From Armatimonadota bacterium (GTDB lineage: Bacteria; Bacteroidota; Ignavibacteria; OLB7), in assembly GCA_020850315.1 (NCBI GenBank), contig JADZEY010000034.1, positions 1 through 64,000 of the forward strand: DNA of 64,000 nt. Reading direction: 5' to 3'. Made by a program: the position numbers and the translations under genes. Positions 35,642 through 45,917 of the stretch are shown one piece after another. Below the pieces are notes generated by a model, which searched no databases, was not told the DNA's origin, and saw only the letters and a list, made by a program, of their open reading frames with translations. Numbering within the stretch: position 1 is the first letter of the stretch; each line of letters begins with the position of its first letter.

Positions 35642-37405
35642 ATGAGTACATCCATCTTGCTGTTGCGCTATGGCCTCCTTTGCTTTTTTTCTGCTCCCCT
35701 TGCCTGGGCGCAGACTGGTGATTGGAATCCCCAAAACGCCGACACGTCGCACCCGCGAACGCTGCTGCGTGGCCGCGACATTCCATCAACACAACAACGA
35801 CTGGATCACCCGCTGTTTGCCGAACTCTACCGTGGCGTTTGGCAATCGGCCCAAGCTGCCATTCCCAGCGATAACGCCAGCAGTAGCGGGCGGCGCGCGC
35901 GGGCGGGGTTGGCAAAAAATATCGCCTTTGTGCTGTTGCTGGATCGGATGCCATCGGGCAGCGGGTTTCAGCCGATAACCCCAGCACTGCACGCCACGCT
36001 TGCTGGCCGCGCACTGCAATTGCTGAATGAGTTGAAGGTTGATGTTCCCCCCCTTTCCGTTGCTACGCCAACCGCATACGATGATTGGCAATGGAGGTCG
36101 AAAGAACTGATAGATATGCTCTGCGCCTACGACCTGCTGATGGGGACCAGCGTCCCACGCAGCTTGCTGGCAACAGCACAGATACGGCTGCAAGAGTTTG
36201 CCGCCAACCTGCATCACGAATCCACCAAAAGCATTCTTGGCCTGACGTTTTTTGGCGTGGTGAAAAATAATCATGCGCTGATGACGGCCGGGGCGTTGGG
36301 AACTGCCGCTGTTGTGCTGAACAACGCAACCAGCAGCAATCCCGATGCACACCCTATCGCTTGGATTTCCACCGCGCTTTGGAACAGCGATAACGTTCTT
36401 TGGCGCGATGCTGCAAGGCAATCGGAGCCGGGTATTGTTGCCGGCTATGCCGAGGGGCCACATTACTTCCGTTACGCCTTCTTGAATCTGCTCCCCTTCT
36501 TCCGCGCCCTCGGGAATTTCCTTCCCGACACCACGCTGGATGTTTCCTTCAATGGCATCCACCGCTCCATTCGCCACCCGTTTCACGATCTCGATTACGA
36601 TCAACTGTACCGCTGGGCGGCCAGCATCCGGCTGCCGGATGGGACCTTGCCACCGCTGGATGATACATTCTTGGATGAGGGCTTCCCAGAGCTTGCGATT
36701 GCTGGGAAACCAGAGCTTGTGTGGCCGATTACCGATGGCTCGGCTCGGTTGGCAGCCCAATTGAATTCCACCGTAGATATGCGTGCAAATTTTATTGCTG
36801 CCGGGATTGAACCAATCCAACCAACGCTTCCGCCAATGGTCGTGCTTCCCGAATCTGGCAATCTGGTGCTCCGCTCCGGATGGGATTCGGCGGCCACGTA
36901 TCTCCACATTTCTGCCGAACATGGCCGGGCAATGACTTCCGGCGCAGGGCATAACCAAGCCGACGATGGCAGCTTCATGCTGTTCAGCCATGGGGAACAT
37001 CTGGCGTTGGATCCTGGATACTTGAAGTACGACCGCAGAGGTGAGGTTGGGAACGCCGCCAACCACAACATGATTCTGGTGGACGGTCGCGGGCCAGCAA
37101 TCGGAAGCCCGGGCTTACCTGGTGGAGCCAATAGCTATCTGCGCCAGGCCGCATCGCTGCCGGGGCTGATGTATGGATTGGTGGAGACCGCCTACGAAGG
37201 GGCAACCATCCAGCGTCACGCATTTCTGCTGGGGGGTAGCTACGTTCTGTTGGCCGATGCTGTTAGCTCTGCCACGCCGCACCGGTTCACGTGGCAGCTG
37301 CATGGCAATGGCTTGGCGGGGGGAGACAATGAAACCGGATTGTTCACCGAAGATTTTGGCAACAACATGGGGCGGTGGCAAAAGAATGGCGTGGGGATTC
37401 TGTGA
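35642..37405 (+). pseudogene. heparinase II/III-like secreted protein, N-terminal part (frameshifted)
   Basis: 587 aa with a signal peptide (MSTSILLLRYGLLCFFSAPL, then AWAQ). An alpha-toroid region is followed by the start of the heparinase II/III-like beta domain (GHNQADDGSFMLFSHGEHLA, NHNMILVDGRGP). The frame stops at TGA 37403-37405 in mid-domain (GRWQKNGVGIL). The remaining domain and a T9SS sorting signal continue at once in the -1 frame. One extra G before 37403 (CTGGTGATGCTG) would give a continuous reading ...GVGILVMLQSSV.... Candidate true gene: 35642-38304, about 887 residues. Sequencing error, recent mutation or programmed frameshift cannot be separated here. Confidence 0.8.
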
Positions 37406-38304
37406 TGCTGCAGAGTTCGGTGGGGGTTCACGAGCTACGCTACGACTCGGCAGCCCACCACACTGTGATGCTGGCAACCAGCAAGCAAACTATTTCTACC
37501 GAATTTCTTGCGGCCTGCATTCCCCAAAAAGTGAGGGCCCCGAATCTGGTTTTTGCCAGCGAGGCCACCCCCGATGGAGTGACGGTGCTGAAGGTTGCTG
37601 CCGAAAGCCAGCGCGACCTGCTGCTTACCGCGCCTGACACTACGTATCGGGAATATCCATCATCGCTGACAGATATCCCCAGCCCAATCCGCTGTGATGC
37701 GACGGTGATTGTTGCCACCACCAACGCGATTGGATTACAAGGATACCTGATGCGCGCCGGAACCGAATTTCAGCATGGGAACCGCACCCTAATGGCCAGT
37801 TTCGGAAACCGGATGACCATGGCGGTGGTGCGGGGGCGCGATGCCTATCACTGCTACGCTTCCGACAGCGGAACCGTTGTTGTGCTGCCCGATGAGGGGG
37901 CCACAGTCCGTGATGTTGTTGGCGATGGGGTGGCGGGATGGCAATACCAATGGGGGGCGGGAACTGTCGTTGTTCGGCTTTCCCGTGGCTCAACATTTGT
38001 GATTCAGTTGGAGCGGCAATCCTCGGGGGTAAGCAAAGAAGAAGGAGCCAAATCTGGAGTGATGAAGATTGTTGGCAGCACTGGCTATCTCCCCTTGCCA
38101 GCGGTGGATCATTCGGGGGCAACCATCACGCTGCTCAACCTGCTTGGTGAAGTTGCGGGTGTGCAGCAAGCAACGCCAACGGTTGATGGCTACGTGAGTG
38201 TGGAATTATCCACCATTCCATCGGGGGCATATTATGCAGTGCTGCGCCAGCGCGGTTGCGTTGTTGCCGTTAAGAATTTTTGGTGGCATGGGGCGGGGCA
38301 GTAA
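37405..38304 (+). pseudogene. heparinase II/III-like secreted protein, C-terminal part with T9SS sorting domain
   Basis: 299 aa from ATG 37405, which shares its A with the upstream TGA (TGATG). It opens with beta strands that continue the interrupted heparinase domain (SSVGVHELRYDSAAHHTVML) and ends with a type A sorting domain (LLNLLGEVAGVQQA ... IPSGAYYAVLRQ). It lacks a signal peptide, so on its own it could not reach the T9SS; this argues for one gene broken by a frameshift. A stop in this frame at 37330-37332 limits the shift to 37333-37405. Confidence 0.75.
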
Positions 38305-38399
38305 GTTGCTGCGGTGAAACTTCTGACGTGAATTTCTCAGCCCGTTTCTGCTATCCACTTCTTGCTATTTCATCGGCTGTTTGCTTGAACCATTCCACC

Positions 38400-39554
38400 A
38401 TGTCCCAGCCTATCGTTCTTCACATCACCAACGCCCCAACGCCATACCGATTGCCGCAGTATCGGGCGTTCCAGAAGGAGTTGCTGAAAGCGGGGGGGCG
38501 GCTGCATATCCATTTTTTAGGGGGGCGCAGCCGCCAGCGCAATTGGGAGTTTAGCGATGAAGATTTTGCCGAATTATCGTGGTCAATGGGGAGCGCAAAT
38601 GCCATGCTGCAAGGGGCGATGCTGCAGATACAGCAACTGCGTCCCGGGGCGGTAGTGCTTGCCTGGGCCATGGATGGTATCGCTTTACGGCTGATGCTGC
38701 ATTGCCGCCGGAAAAAAATCCCAGTGCTTATCTACAGCGGCGAGACCGAAATCTCGGCGCAGCGACGGCATCAATGGCTGCGGGATCTGGTGCGCATTCC
38801 TTTCTACAAATTGGCCAGCGGGTTCATTGCCTACGGGACCGCAGCGCAACGCTACTTGCAGGGGCGCGGGGTTCCGCCGGGACGGATTGATGTAGCGATT
38901 AACGTTGTGGATACGCAGTTCTTTGCTACCCAAGCTGGTGCGGCACAATCCGACGGCGAAGCCACCCAGCTGCAAGCTCAGTTCCGCACGGAATCGGGGG
39001 GGGCATTTGCGGTGCATCTGCTGTTTGTGGGCTATCTGCTCCGTTGGAAAGGTATCTTGGAAATGGTGGAAGCCGTTGCTGCGCTGAATCGCCCCGATGT
39101 AGCCTTGCACATTGTGGGGGCGGGGGAAGCCGAAGCTGAGTTGCGCCAAGCTATCCAGCGGCATGGATTGCAGCCGCAAGCCTTTCTGCACGGTTATCAG
39201 CAGAAAACGGAGTTGCCCCGCTACTATGCCATTGCCGATGTTTTGCTCTTCCCTTCTTTGACCGAGGTTTTTGGGCTGGTGATGGTGGAGGCGGCGGCGG
39301 CGGGGTTGCCGATAGTGGCAACGCGGTTTGCCGGCGCAACCGTGGACGCAGTGATAGATGGAGTAACGGGGATTGTTGTTGACCCCAACAACATCCCCGA
39401 ATTCACCGCCGCGCTTCGCCGGCTGATTGATTCTCCGGGGCTGCGCCAACAAATGGGCAGCGCCGCACGCCACCACGCCGCAACAGCACTAACCCCCGAA
39501 CGGAGTGCCAACGGGTACGCCAGCGCGCTGCTAAAGGCGATGGCAAAAAAGTAG
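38400..39554 (+). CDS. glycosyltransferase family 4-like
   Basis: 384 aa, GT-B fold. N-terminal half: VLHITNAPTPYRLPQYRAF. Donor-binding half: LLFVGYLLRWKGILEMVEAV, HIVGAGEAEAELR, and the E-x7-E signature in FPSLTEVFGLVMVEAAAAGL. It probably builds a surface polysaccharide or glycan. ATG 38400 was chosen over 38280 because the Rossmann strand starts there. It sits 95 bases after the heparinase-like gene; no other polysaccharide genes are adjacent. Confidence 0.87.
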   Translation: MSQPIVLHITNAPTPYRLPQYRAFQKELLKAGGRLHIHFLGGRSRQRNWEFSDEDFAELSWSMGSANAMLQGAMLQIQQLRPGAVVLAWAMDGIALRLMLHCRRKKIPVLIYSGETEISAQRRHQWLRDLVRIPFYKLASGFIAYGTAAQRYLQGRGVPPGRIDVAINVVDTQFFATQAGAAQSDGEATQLQAQFRTESGGAFAVHLLFVGYLLRWKGILEMVEAVAALNRPDVALHIVGAGEAEAELRQAIQRHGLQPQAFLHGYQQKTELPRYYAIADVLLFPSLTEVFGLVMVEAAAAGLPIVATRFAGATVDAVIDGVTGIVVDPNNIPEFTAALRRLIDSPGLRQQMGSAARHHAATALTPERSANGYASALLKAMAKK

Positions 39555-39587
39555 ATTATTACGAATCTATGATAACCCTCGGATAGC

Positions 39588-39696
39588 CCCTCTCTTTCTT
39601 CCCTCTGTGCCCTCTGTGTCTCTGTGGTTCATTTTCTTCTTGGGAAGAGGGAAAAACCACAGAGGCACAGAGGACACAGAGGGAAGAAGAGAGGTC
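39588..39696. repeat. long imperfect inverted repeat (REP-like element)
   Basis: The left arm (about 39588-39629) contains CTCTGTG, CCTCTGTG and TCTGTGG units. The right arm (about 39655-39696) is its reverse complement: over the inner 32 bases there are only two mismatches. The 25-base centre is AT/GA-rich. It fills the gap between the glycosyltransferase and the 3' end of lnt, which converge, and could also act as a bidirectional terminator. Similar CACAGAGG-type elements recur in many unrelated genomes, from memory. Confidence 0.85.
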
Positions 39697-39727
39697 GGAC
39701 CCTCCCATCATCTGCACCGATAAGCCA

Positions 39728-41449
39728 TTACTTTTTTTCCCGCACCCCGACCACCACACCAAGTATTGCAGCAATCGCCAAGCATAGCTGCGGCCACCAG
39801 TCGCCCCAGCGGGTGTACAGTGTGAGGTCGCTTCGTAGCTCAAGCTGGTCGGTGATGGCTGCGGCCACGTTCTGCTCCGTCTCGTTGTACATCTCTCCGT
39901 TTGGCGAGATGAAGCAGCTAATGCCGGTGTTGGCTGCGCGTGCAATCGGGCGGCGATTTTCGATTGCGCGAAGCAACGCAAAGCGTTGGTGCTGCAACGG
40001 CCCTGTGGTTCCCAGATACCAGCCATCGTTGGTCACCACGGTTAGGAAGTTCGCACCGGAATCAACAAACTTCCGGACTACGTTTGGGTATACGCTTTCA
40101 AAGCAGACCACGGCGCCCCCCTTGGCCATCCCCCCCCGCCGTAGCGGCACGTCGAACACGGTGATAGATTGCCCTCTTCCCCATGCCGAAATCCCCATAT
40201 CCCACGTCAGCATTGTTATCAAAAATGGAACCTCATCAGCAAAAGGAATCCGTTCCCCGAACGGTACTAACTGCATCTTGTGGTATGATCCCGTCAACCC
40301 TTTACCGGGAACAAACAGGCCAACAGCATTGAAGTGATCGTAGCGGAAACTGTCCAGATCACCAGCAGCATCATACTCAACCCCTATCTTGGCACTGGGG
40401 GGGGCTTCCGCGGCGGTGGGGTAGCGGCGATAATCGGGAAAACCGCTCATCAGCGCGACATCAAGGCTGTTGACTATCTCCATCACTTCCGCCATTCTTC
40501 CTTCGGCTCCGGGCGTTGTCAGCGTGCGGGGAATTGCCGTCTCCACCCACAAGGCCATATCTGGTTTCTGCTGAAGCGGGGCGATTGCGTTGCGTGTCAT
40601 CGCGCCGTTCAGCGCAATTTGGTTCACGGTATCCGCTTGCTTCCATTTATCCCAGGGATCAACATTCGGTTGGATGATAGTAATGATCATTCCCCCCCCT
40701 TTTGTTGGGGACTCATCACGAAGCAAGCCGTGGAGGTAGGGGAGTATTACCCCAATGGAAATCACTATCCACGCGCCGCGCCGAATCTGCTTCTGCTGGT
40801 GTTCGGGAAGTTTCCCCCCGGCAGCAAACAGCAATGCAGCAACCGCGCAATTCAGCATCACCAAAACAAAACTTAGGCCCCACACCCCGGTAAACTCAAT
40901 GAACTGAATGAAATAGTGGTTATAGGTTTGGGTGTTCCCCAGCGTCAGCCAGGGGTAGCTGGCATCGGTCAGCGCGTGAAGGTATTCGCCGCCGGTCCAG
41001 AGGAACGGAAGAAACATGAGGGCATACAACGGCGATGCCCGCTTCATCACCCAGCGGTACAGCAGCATCGGAACCACAAAAAACAGTGGGTGAATAATGA
41101 TGAGCAGGATGCAGCTAATCATCAAATACGGCTCGGTCTTCGATTGCCAGCTTCCCACCCACCAGGTGGTTAATGCGGAAAAAAGGAGGAAGGAGAGGTA
41201 GCTCCAGCGGAACGTTTGCTTCCAGTTAGCGGCCCGGTGCAGTGCGTACAGCAAGGGGGCAAGCCCAACCGCGCCGAACAAGCCAACGGGGTTTGGGGGA
41301 TATGCCAAGCCAAGTATCAGTCCGGTGGCAGCAAGGAATGCCGATGTTGGCAGGCGGTCAAGCGGGTTGGTACGGGAGTTGGTTGATGTCACGGGCTTTA
41401 TCTCAGAAAAAAGGAATCGGTGTCTCGGTTGCGCCAAGCGGGATTGCAT
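39728..41449 (-). CDS. lnt: apolipoprotein N-acyltransferase
   Basis: 573-aa inner-membrane enzyme that adds the third acyl chain to lipoproteins. About six N-terminal membrane helices are followed by a periplasmic nitrilase-like domain. The catalytic triad can be placed at the Glu of LWVETAIPR, the Lys of GSYHKMQLVPFGE and the Cys of VVCFESVYP. A last helix (CLAIAAILGVVVGV) closes the protein. Its presence fits the many lipoproteins in this window. It is divergent from the secreted protein at 41614 over 164 bases. Confidence 0.92.
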   Translation of the reverse strand: MQSRLAQPRHRFLFSEIKPVTSTNSRTNPLDRLPTSAFLAATGLILGLAYPPNPVGLFGAVGLAPLLYALHRAANWKQTFRWSYLSFLLFSALTTWWVGSWQSKTEPYLMISCILLIIIHPLFFVVPMLLYRWVMKRASPLYALMFLPFLWTGGEYLHALTDASYPWLTLGNTQTYNHYFIQFIEFTGVWGLSFVLVMLNCAVAALLFAAGGKLPEHQQKQIRRGAWIVISIGVILPYLHGLLRDESPTKGGGMIITIIQPNVDPWDKWKQADTVNQIALNGAMTRNAIAPLQQKPDMALWVETAIPRTLTTPGAEGRMAEVMEIVNSLDVALMSGFPDYRRYPTAAEAPPSAKIGVEYDAAGDLDSFRYDHFNAVGLFVPGKGLTGSYHKMQLVPFGERIPFADEVPFLITMLTWDMGISAWGRGQSITVFDVPLRRGGMAKGGAVVCFESVYPNVVRKFVDSGANFLTVVTNDGWYLGTTGPLQHQRFALLRAIENRRPIARAANTGISCFISPNGEMYNETEQNVAAAITDQLELRSDLTLYTRWGDWWPQLCLAIAAILGVVVGVREKK

Positions 41450-41613
41450 GGTGTTCGGTGGCGAAGTTAGGGAACCTCAGCCACAGCCGCGCCATGCTGT
41501 TGGGATATTCACAATGCCCACCCAGCCTCACCCCTGTGATTTTTTGGCGGTTTGTGTGTTTGTTCATTCGACTGGTTCCGTTGTTCTTTTTGTGCTGTAC
41601 CTCTATCACAGTT

Positions 41614-43803
41614 ATGCAGCTTCGTTTCTTGCTATTCAATAGAGTTTGTTGGGCTGCGGCAGCCATTGCTTGGTTGCTGGTTGCGGCGTGGGGCAACCCG
41701 CTGATGATTGCCCAGCAGCCGGACTCTTCAATCTCTATTCAGCCAGCGGCAATCCTCTATGCTGATATCCCCCGCACGAACTGCATCAGTGATGTGGTTT
41801 CCGTTGCCAACACATCACAAGTCACTATCTCGGTAACGGTTTCGCTTGCGTCGGCTGCCAGCAACACCCCTTCTTCGTGGAGTTTGGAGGGGATCGCTTT
41901 GGATAGCCTACGGCGTGGTGTGTTGGATATCCCAACCCGTGTCCCAACCTCTTGCGGTATCCGCTTTTGCGGCATGGCCGCCGCTGGGACTACCGTGCGC
42001 GACACGCTGATTATCCGTTGGGGAAATGCTGGCTCCACCCAAACGCGCACCGTTCCGTTGCGGGCCACCGTTACTTCCGCTTGGGCTGCCCCTGCCGATA
42101 CAGCGTTCCCCAATCCGGTAGCGATTGGGGGGGAGGATTCGCTAACAATACTTGCCGTAAACCGAACAAACAGCCCAATCACGATAACCACTGCACGGCT
42201 TGATGATCCGTTCGGATATCAAGGGTTTACAATGCTTTCGCCATCGGGCCAAACAACGGTTGATCCACTGCAAGCCCTTCCGGTTCGGGTGCGGTTCCGC
42301 CCAAACATCCAATCTCAATCGCCGATCCAGAACACCATTCTCATTAATGATAGAAACTCCACCGAACTTCGTATCGGCATCCAAGCGCAGCCTATCGCTC
42401 CCGCTGCTCCACCCCGGCTTAGCGATACGATTCTTGATTTTGGAACGGTTGCGGTTGGGGATTGCAGAACGGATAGCGTTACGGTGAATGGTGGGAACAC
42501 ATCGTTCACGATAGACACGGCATGGATTTCAGGAGCTAACAGCTTGGATGATCCCCGCTATCAGATAGTCAGCCCCACACAATTTCCTGTTCAAAACGTT
42601 TTTGCGGTTCGGTTCGGTATCCGTTTCTGTCCCGATCCCACTGGCCGCATCACCGACACTGCTGCGCGATTGACGCTGCGATATCGAATCAGCGGGCAAA
42701 ACCCTCAGGAGTTGGTGGTGCAGCTGTATGGGCGTGTGGAAGCAGACACGCTCCTTCCTCCACCGACCATCACCCCAACAAGATTGGATTTTGGAGCGGT
42801 GCGTTGGGACACTTGTGTGGCCGACACCATCATCATCGCCGGCGATACGATTCACCAAATTACTCGTGCCGAATGTTGGCGTTCCAATCAACAGACCGAC
42901 ACGCGGTTCACCTTGGTGGAGCCACAATCGTTCCCGATAACGCTCACCCCAAACGGCATTCGCCTTGTTGTCCGTTTCTGCCCCGATAGCAGCATCACCG
43001 ATAGTGCTGCAACACTCTTTTTATCCACCAACTGGAGCAACACGCCAGTGGCGATTCCGCTTACTGGGCATGGGGTCTCAAATCCAGTTTCACCGGTTGA
43101 GCGGGCCAGCGTCAGGCTAAGCGGAACCACAGGGCAAGCCGGAACCACATTCCAGCTGCCGCTCACCCTTTCTGCGCCGCTCCGTGCCGATCAAAGTGTG
43201 CAGAGCCTTTTCTTCAGGATGCGGATGCCAGCGCGGGCACTCTATCCGGTTGGCGTTGCTACTGCTTCGGGGGCAAGTATCCCCCACAACTATACCGTAG
43301 CCTATGATGCCGACACTGCGGTTGGAACGCTGACCGCGAAGTTCATCGGTTCAATCACTGGGCAGATCGTGGCCAGAATAGAGTTCATGGGACTTACAAC
43401 CGGGTATCCAGAAACTGTGGTTTTTATTGATAGCGTTGCGGTTGGTTCCCCATTTGTGGCGATTGATACCGCCAACGGAATTGTGGAGTTGGAAGGATGT
43501 GAGATTGGCAAGGGGATCAGTTTCACGAAGCGCGCGCACGTTACCAGCATCCGCCCCAGCCCCATCACCGAAGCCACCACCATCCACTACATCGCCCCCG
43601 ACGGAACCTTGCCACGGCTCCGGCTGATCGATATTCTTGGCGGAACAACACGCACCATTGACCTCCCGACCGGCACCGGACGTGAGGAGCAATATCACCC
43701 CGACCTGCATGGTGTGGCCCCGGGCCTCTACCTTCTGGAGCTACACGTCGGCTCCGAAAGGACTGCCATGCCGGTCATCATAACAGCGGGGGGAGCGGGA
43801 TGA
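41614..43803 (+). CDS. secreted multi-domain protein with choice-of-anchor-D repeats and T9SS sorting domain
   Basis: 729 aa with a signal peptide in the first about 40 residues. Several Ig-like repeats of the choice-of-anchor-D/ASH type follow (LDFGTVAVGDCRTDSVTV, LDFGAVRWDTCVADTIII), each with a conserved Cys and a later RFCPD segment. A cohesin-like region (residues about 490-620) precedes a type A sorting domain (ITEATTIHYIAPDG ... GVAPGLYLLELHVG). Probably exported by the T9SS to the surface. ATG 41614 was chosen; the frame continues upstream into the lnt promoter region. It overlaps the next gene by ATGA. Confidence 0.78.
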   Translation: MQLRFLLFNRVCWAAAAIAWLLVAAWGNPLMIAQQPDSSISIQPAAILYADIPRTNCISDVVSVANTSQVTISVTVSLASAASNTPSSWSLEGIALDSLRRGVLDIPTRVPTSCGIRFCGMAAAGTTVRDTLIIRWGNAGSTQTRTVPLRATVTSAWAAPADTAFPNPVAIGGEDSLTILAVNRTNSPITITTARLDDPFGYQGFTMLSPSGQTTVDPLQALPVRVRFRPNIQSQSPIQNTILINDRNSTELRIGIQAQPIAPAAPPRLSDTILDFGTVAVGDCRTDSVTVNGGNTSFTIDTAWISGANSLDDPRYQIVSPTQFPVQNVFAVRFGIRFCPDPTGRITDTAARLTLRYRISGQNPQELVVQLYGRVEADTLLPPPTITPTRLDFGAVRWDTCVADTIIIAGDTIHQITRAECWRSNQQTDTRFTLVEPQSFPITLTPNGIRLVVRFCPDSSITDSAATLFLSTNWSNTPVAIPLTGHGVSNPVSPVERASVRLSGTTGQAGTTFQLPLTLSAPLRADQSVQSLFFRMRMPARALYPVGVATASGASIPHNYTVAYDADTAVGTLTAKFIGSITGQIVARIEFMGLTTGYPETVVFIDSVAVGSPFVAIDTANGIVELEGCEIGKGISFTKRAHVTSIRPSPITEATTIHYIAPDGTLPRLRLIDILGGTTRTIDLPTGTGREEQYHPDLHGVAPGLYLLELHVGSERTAMPVIITAGGAG

Positions 43804-45881
43804 GCAGTGCCTTCTTCCCCCTGCTGTTTCCCCCCTGTTTTTCTTGCTTGTTGTTGTTTGCGGCTCGGGGGTGTGTTCTGGTTGCAATCGCAGCGACCAT
43901 GCTTCCGGCGTTGGCGTGGGGGCAGGAGGGTTCGGATAGCAACATGAGCGTAACCCAACTTGGGATCCTGGGTGAGTTTAGGTTGGGAGTGTCACAAGGG
44001 AGCATTCCGGTGTATGCGGGAACACCCGATTGCGGGCTGTTTGAGTCGGGAACGGCAGGGGGAACTGGGCTGATGGGAATCGTGCGGATGCCAAAATTAT
44101 TTGGCGGGGAATGGGGACTGTCGTTTGTGCTTGGATGGAGGTCGGGAAGCAGCACCCTTCAGACTTCACCGATTGATCCGACCGTCATTTTCGATTCGGC
44201 AACGATTGCCCCCGTGACACTGGATCGGACGTTGCAACTGCAACGCGACGACCAACGCGCACTGTTCGGCAGCAACGTGGAGTATCAGCTTACCCCACGA
44301 TTGACCGTTGGGCTTGGCGCAGCGCTAACCTACCGGCTGAACTCCACCATCACCCAAACCGACAACGTGAGCGGTCCCGGCGACCACAGTTTTGAAAACG
44401 GCCAACGCAGTCGCACGATGAACGATGGCGAACGGCTTTCCGGTGCCGGAATTTCCCTTGCCCTTGCTCCATCTGCCGACTACACGTTCCCGTTTGGTCC
44501 GCATCTGTCGGGATTGGTGGGGATTTCAGGCCAGGTTGATCTGGTTTCGATGGTGGAGCGATGGGCATGGCAAGATTTAACAATGCAAGCACGGGTGGGG
44601 GTGATGATTGAGTTCGGAGGAAGCCATACGGCTCCGCCGCCGCTCCCCTCCCCACTGGCAAATCGTCCGCAGAAATTAGAGGCGACATCAGATACTCCAG
44701 CCATATCAGCCTTGCCGCCATCCACCTCACCTTCCGCTACTCCAGTTGATTCCAGTAGCTTGGTGCGTAATCGTGTGGCATCGCAACCCTTCATTGCCCA
44801 GTTGGAGTTAATCGCGTTTGATGCCATGGGGCAGCCAACCCCGGTGGCGGTGGTAAACGTGGATGATGCTTGGTTGCAACGTTGGTGGGAGCTTCGCACC
44901 GGAAGCGTTGTGGTGATTGATGAACACCTGCTGCAACGGCAGTCCCAGCTGAACTCCGCTGCTGCTGCTCAGTTCGCTCCTGATTCGTTAGGAAGTGCTT
45001 TGATCCCCGAGCTACAAGCGCAGTTGCTGAACATCATCGGATGGCGCATGGCCACGCTTCACCCAACGGCAGGGTTGACGTTGCGTGGCCCGAATCAGCT
45101 GGCTGGGGAGGTGCGGGACTACCTTCACCATACGTGGGGGATTGATCTGGAGCGGATGGAGGTGAGGTCAAATAACGAAAGCGAAGGAGGAGCCAACCAG
45201 CACAAGGATCGGAAAAAGCAGGTGGTGCTAATGACCGATGTTCCACCGTTGTTTGATCCTGTGGTTCTTTCAGCTCAATCAGCAACGGTGGATCCGCCCC
45301 GAATTCAGATATCTCCGGCGTTTCAGTCGGGAGTGGGGATTCAGGATTGGAAGATTCGGATTGCACACGACGGCCAATCCGTGGGTGAGTACTCTAGCCA
45401 ATCAGCATCAAGCGGAGCGGCACAAATCAACTGGCGAATTGCATCCACCGGGGCATCGGGGAAGATGACGACGTTGTTGGCTGAACTGAGTGTGCGCGAT
45501 TCCAGCGGAGCATCCACCAGGGCCGTCGCACAACTACCCTTGCAAGTCATGCGGGGCGAGCGAATCACGCAGCAGACGTTGAATTTTTCGGGAGAAGTGA
45601 TGCAAGCCCGTTGGATTCTGCCGGGGAGTGTGATTGCCAACCACCAAAACAGCGCACACTTTCAGGGGCGTATTCTTGAGGAAGTAGTTGCGGCAGTGGA
45701 GTCGGGAAGCAAGGTGGAAGTGGTGACGATGCAAAGGGATCCAATGGCATCGGCATGGGGAACTGATGTAGCAACCGCGCTACATGCCAAATGTGCGGCG
45801 GCGGCGAAGCGTTGCTCCATTGCTACCAAAGCGGCAGTGGTAGCTTCGGGGGGCGTTGAAATTAGCGTTGTGAGCCGGTAA
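43800..45881 (+). CDS. outer-membrane/periplasmic protein of unknown function
   Basis: 693 aa. A long hydrophobic N-terminus ends near LPALAWGQ (signal peptide). Residues about 45-280 alternate hydrophobic and polar positions (YQLTPRLTVGLGAALTYRL, HLSGLVGISGQVDLV), as in an outer-membrane beta-barrel. A Pro/Ser/Thr-rich linker follows at about 280-330. The rest is an unrecognised, mostly beta, periplasmic-type region. No family name can be supported. The start overlaps the preceding secreted-protein gene by four bases (ATGA), implying coupled translation and perhaps a joint role, for example as anchor or partner. Confidence 0.6.
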   Translation: MSSAFFPLLFPPCFSCLLLFAARGCVLVAIAATMLPALAWGQEGSDSNMSVTQLGILGEFRLGVSQGSIPVYAGTPDCGLFESGTAGGTGLMGIVRMPKLFGGEWGLSFVLGWRSGSSTLQTSPIDPTVIFDSATIAPVTLDRTLQLQRDDQRALFGSNVEYQLTPRLTVGLGAALTYRLNSTITQTDNVSGPGDHSFENGQRSRTMNDGERLSGAGISLALAPSADYTFPFGPHLSGLVGISGQVDLVSMVERWAWQDLTMQARVGVMIEFGGSHTAPPPLPSPLANRPQKLEATSDTPAISALPPSTSPSATPVDSSSLVRNRVASQPFIAQLELIAFDAMGQPTPVAVVNVDDAWLQRWWELRTGSVVVIDEHLLQRQSQLNSAAAAQFAPDSLGSALIPELQAQLLNIIGWRMATLHPTAGLTLRGPNQLAGEVRDYLHHTWGIDLERMEVRSNNESEGGANQHKDRKKQVVLMTDVPPLFDPVVLSAQSATVDPPRIQISPAFQSGVGIQDWKIRIAHDGQSVGEYSSQSASSGAAQINWRIASTGASGKMTTLLAELSVRDSSGASTRAVAQLPLQVMRGERITQQTLNFSGEVMQARWILPGSVIANHQNSAHFQGRILEEVVAAVESGSKVEVVTMQRDPMASAWGTDVATALHAKCAAAAKRCSIATKAAVVASGGVEISVVSR

Positions 45882-45917
45882 CGGTTACTTCATTTCCGGC
45901 TAACAATGATCTCGGAC

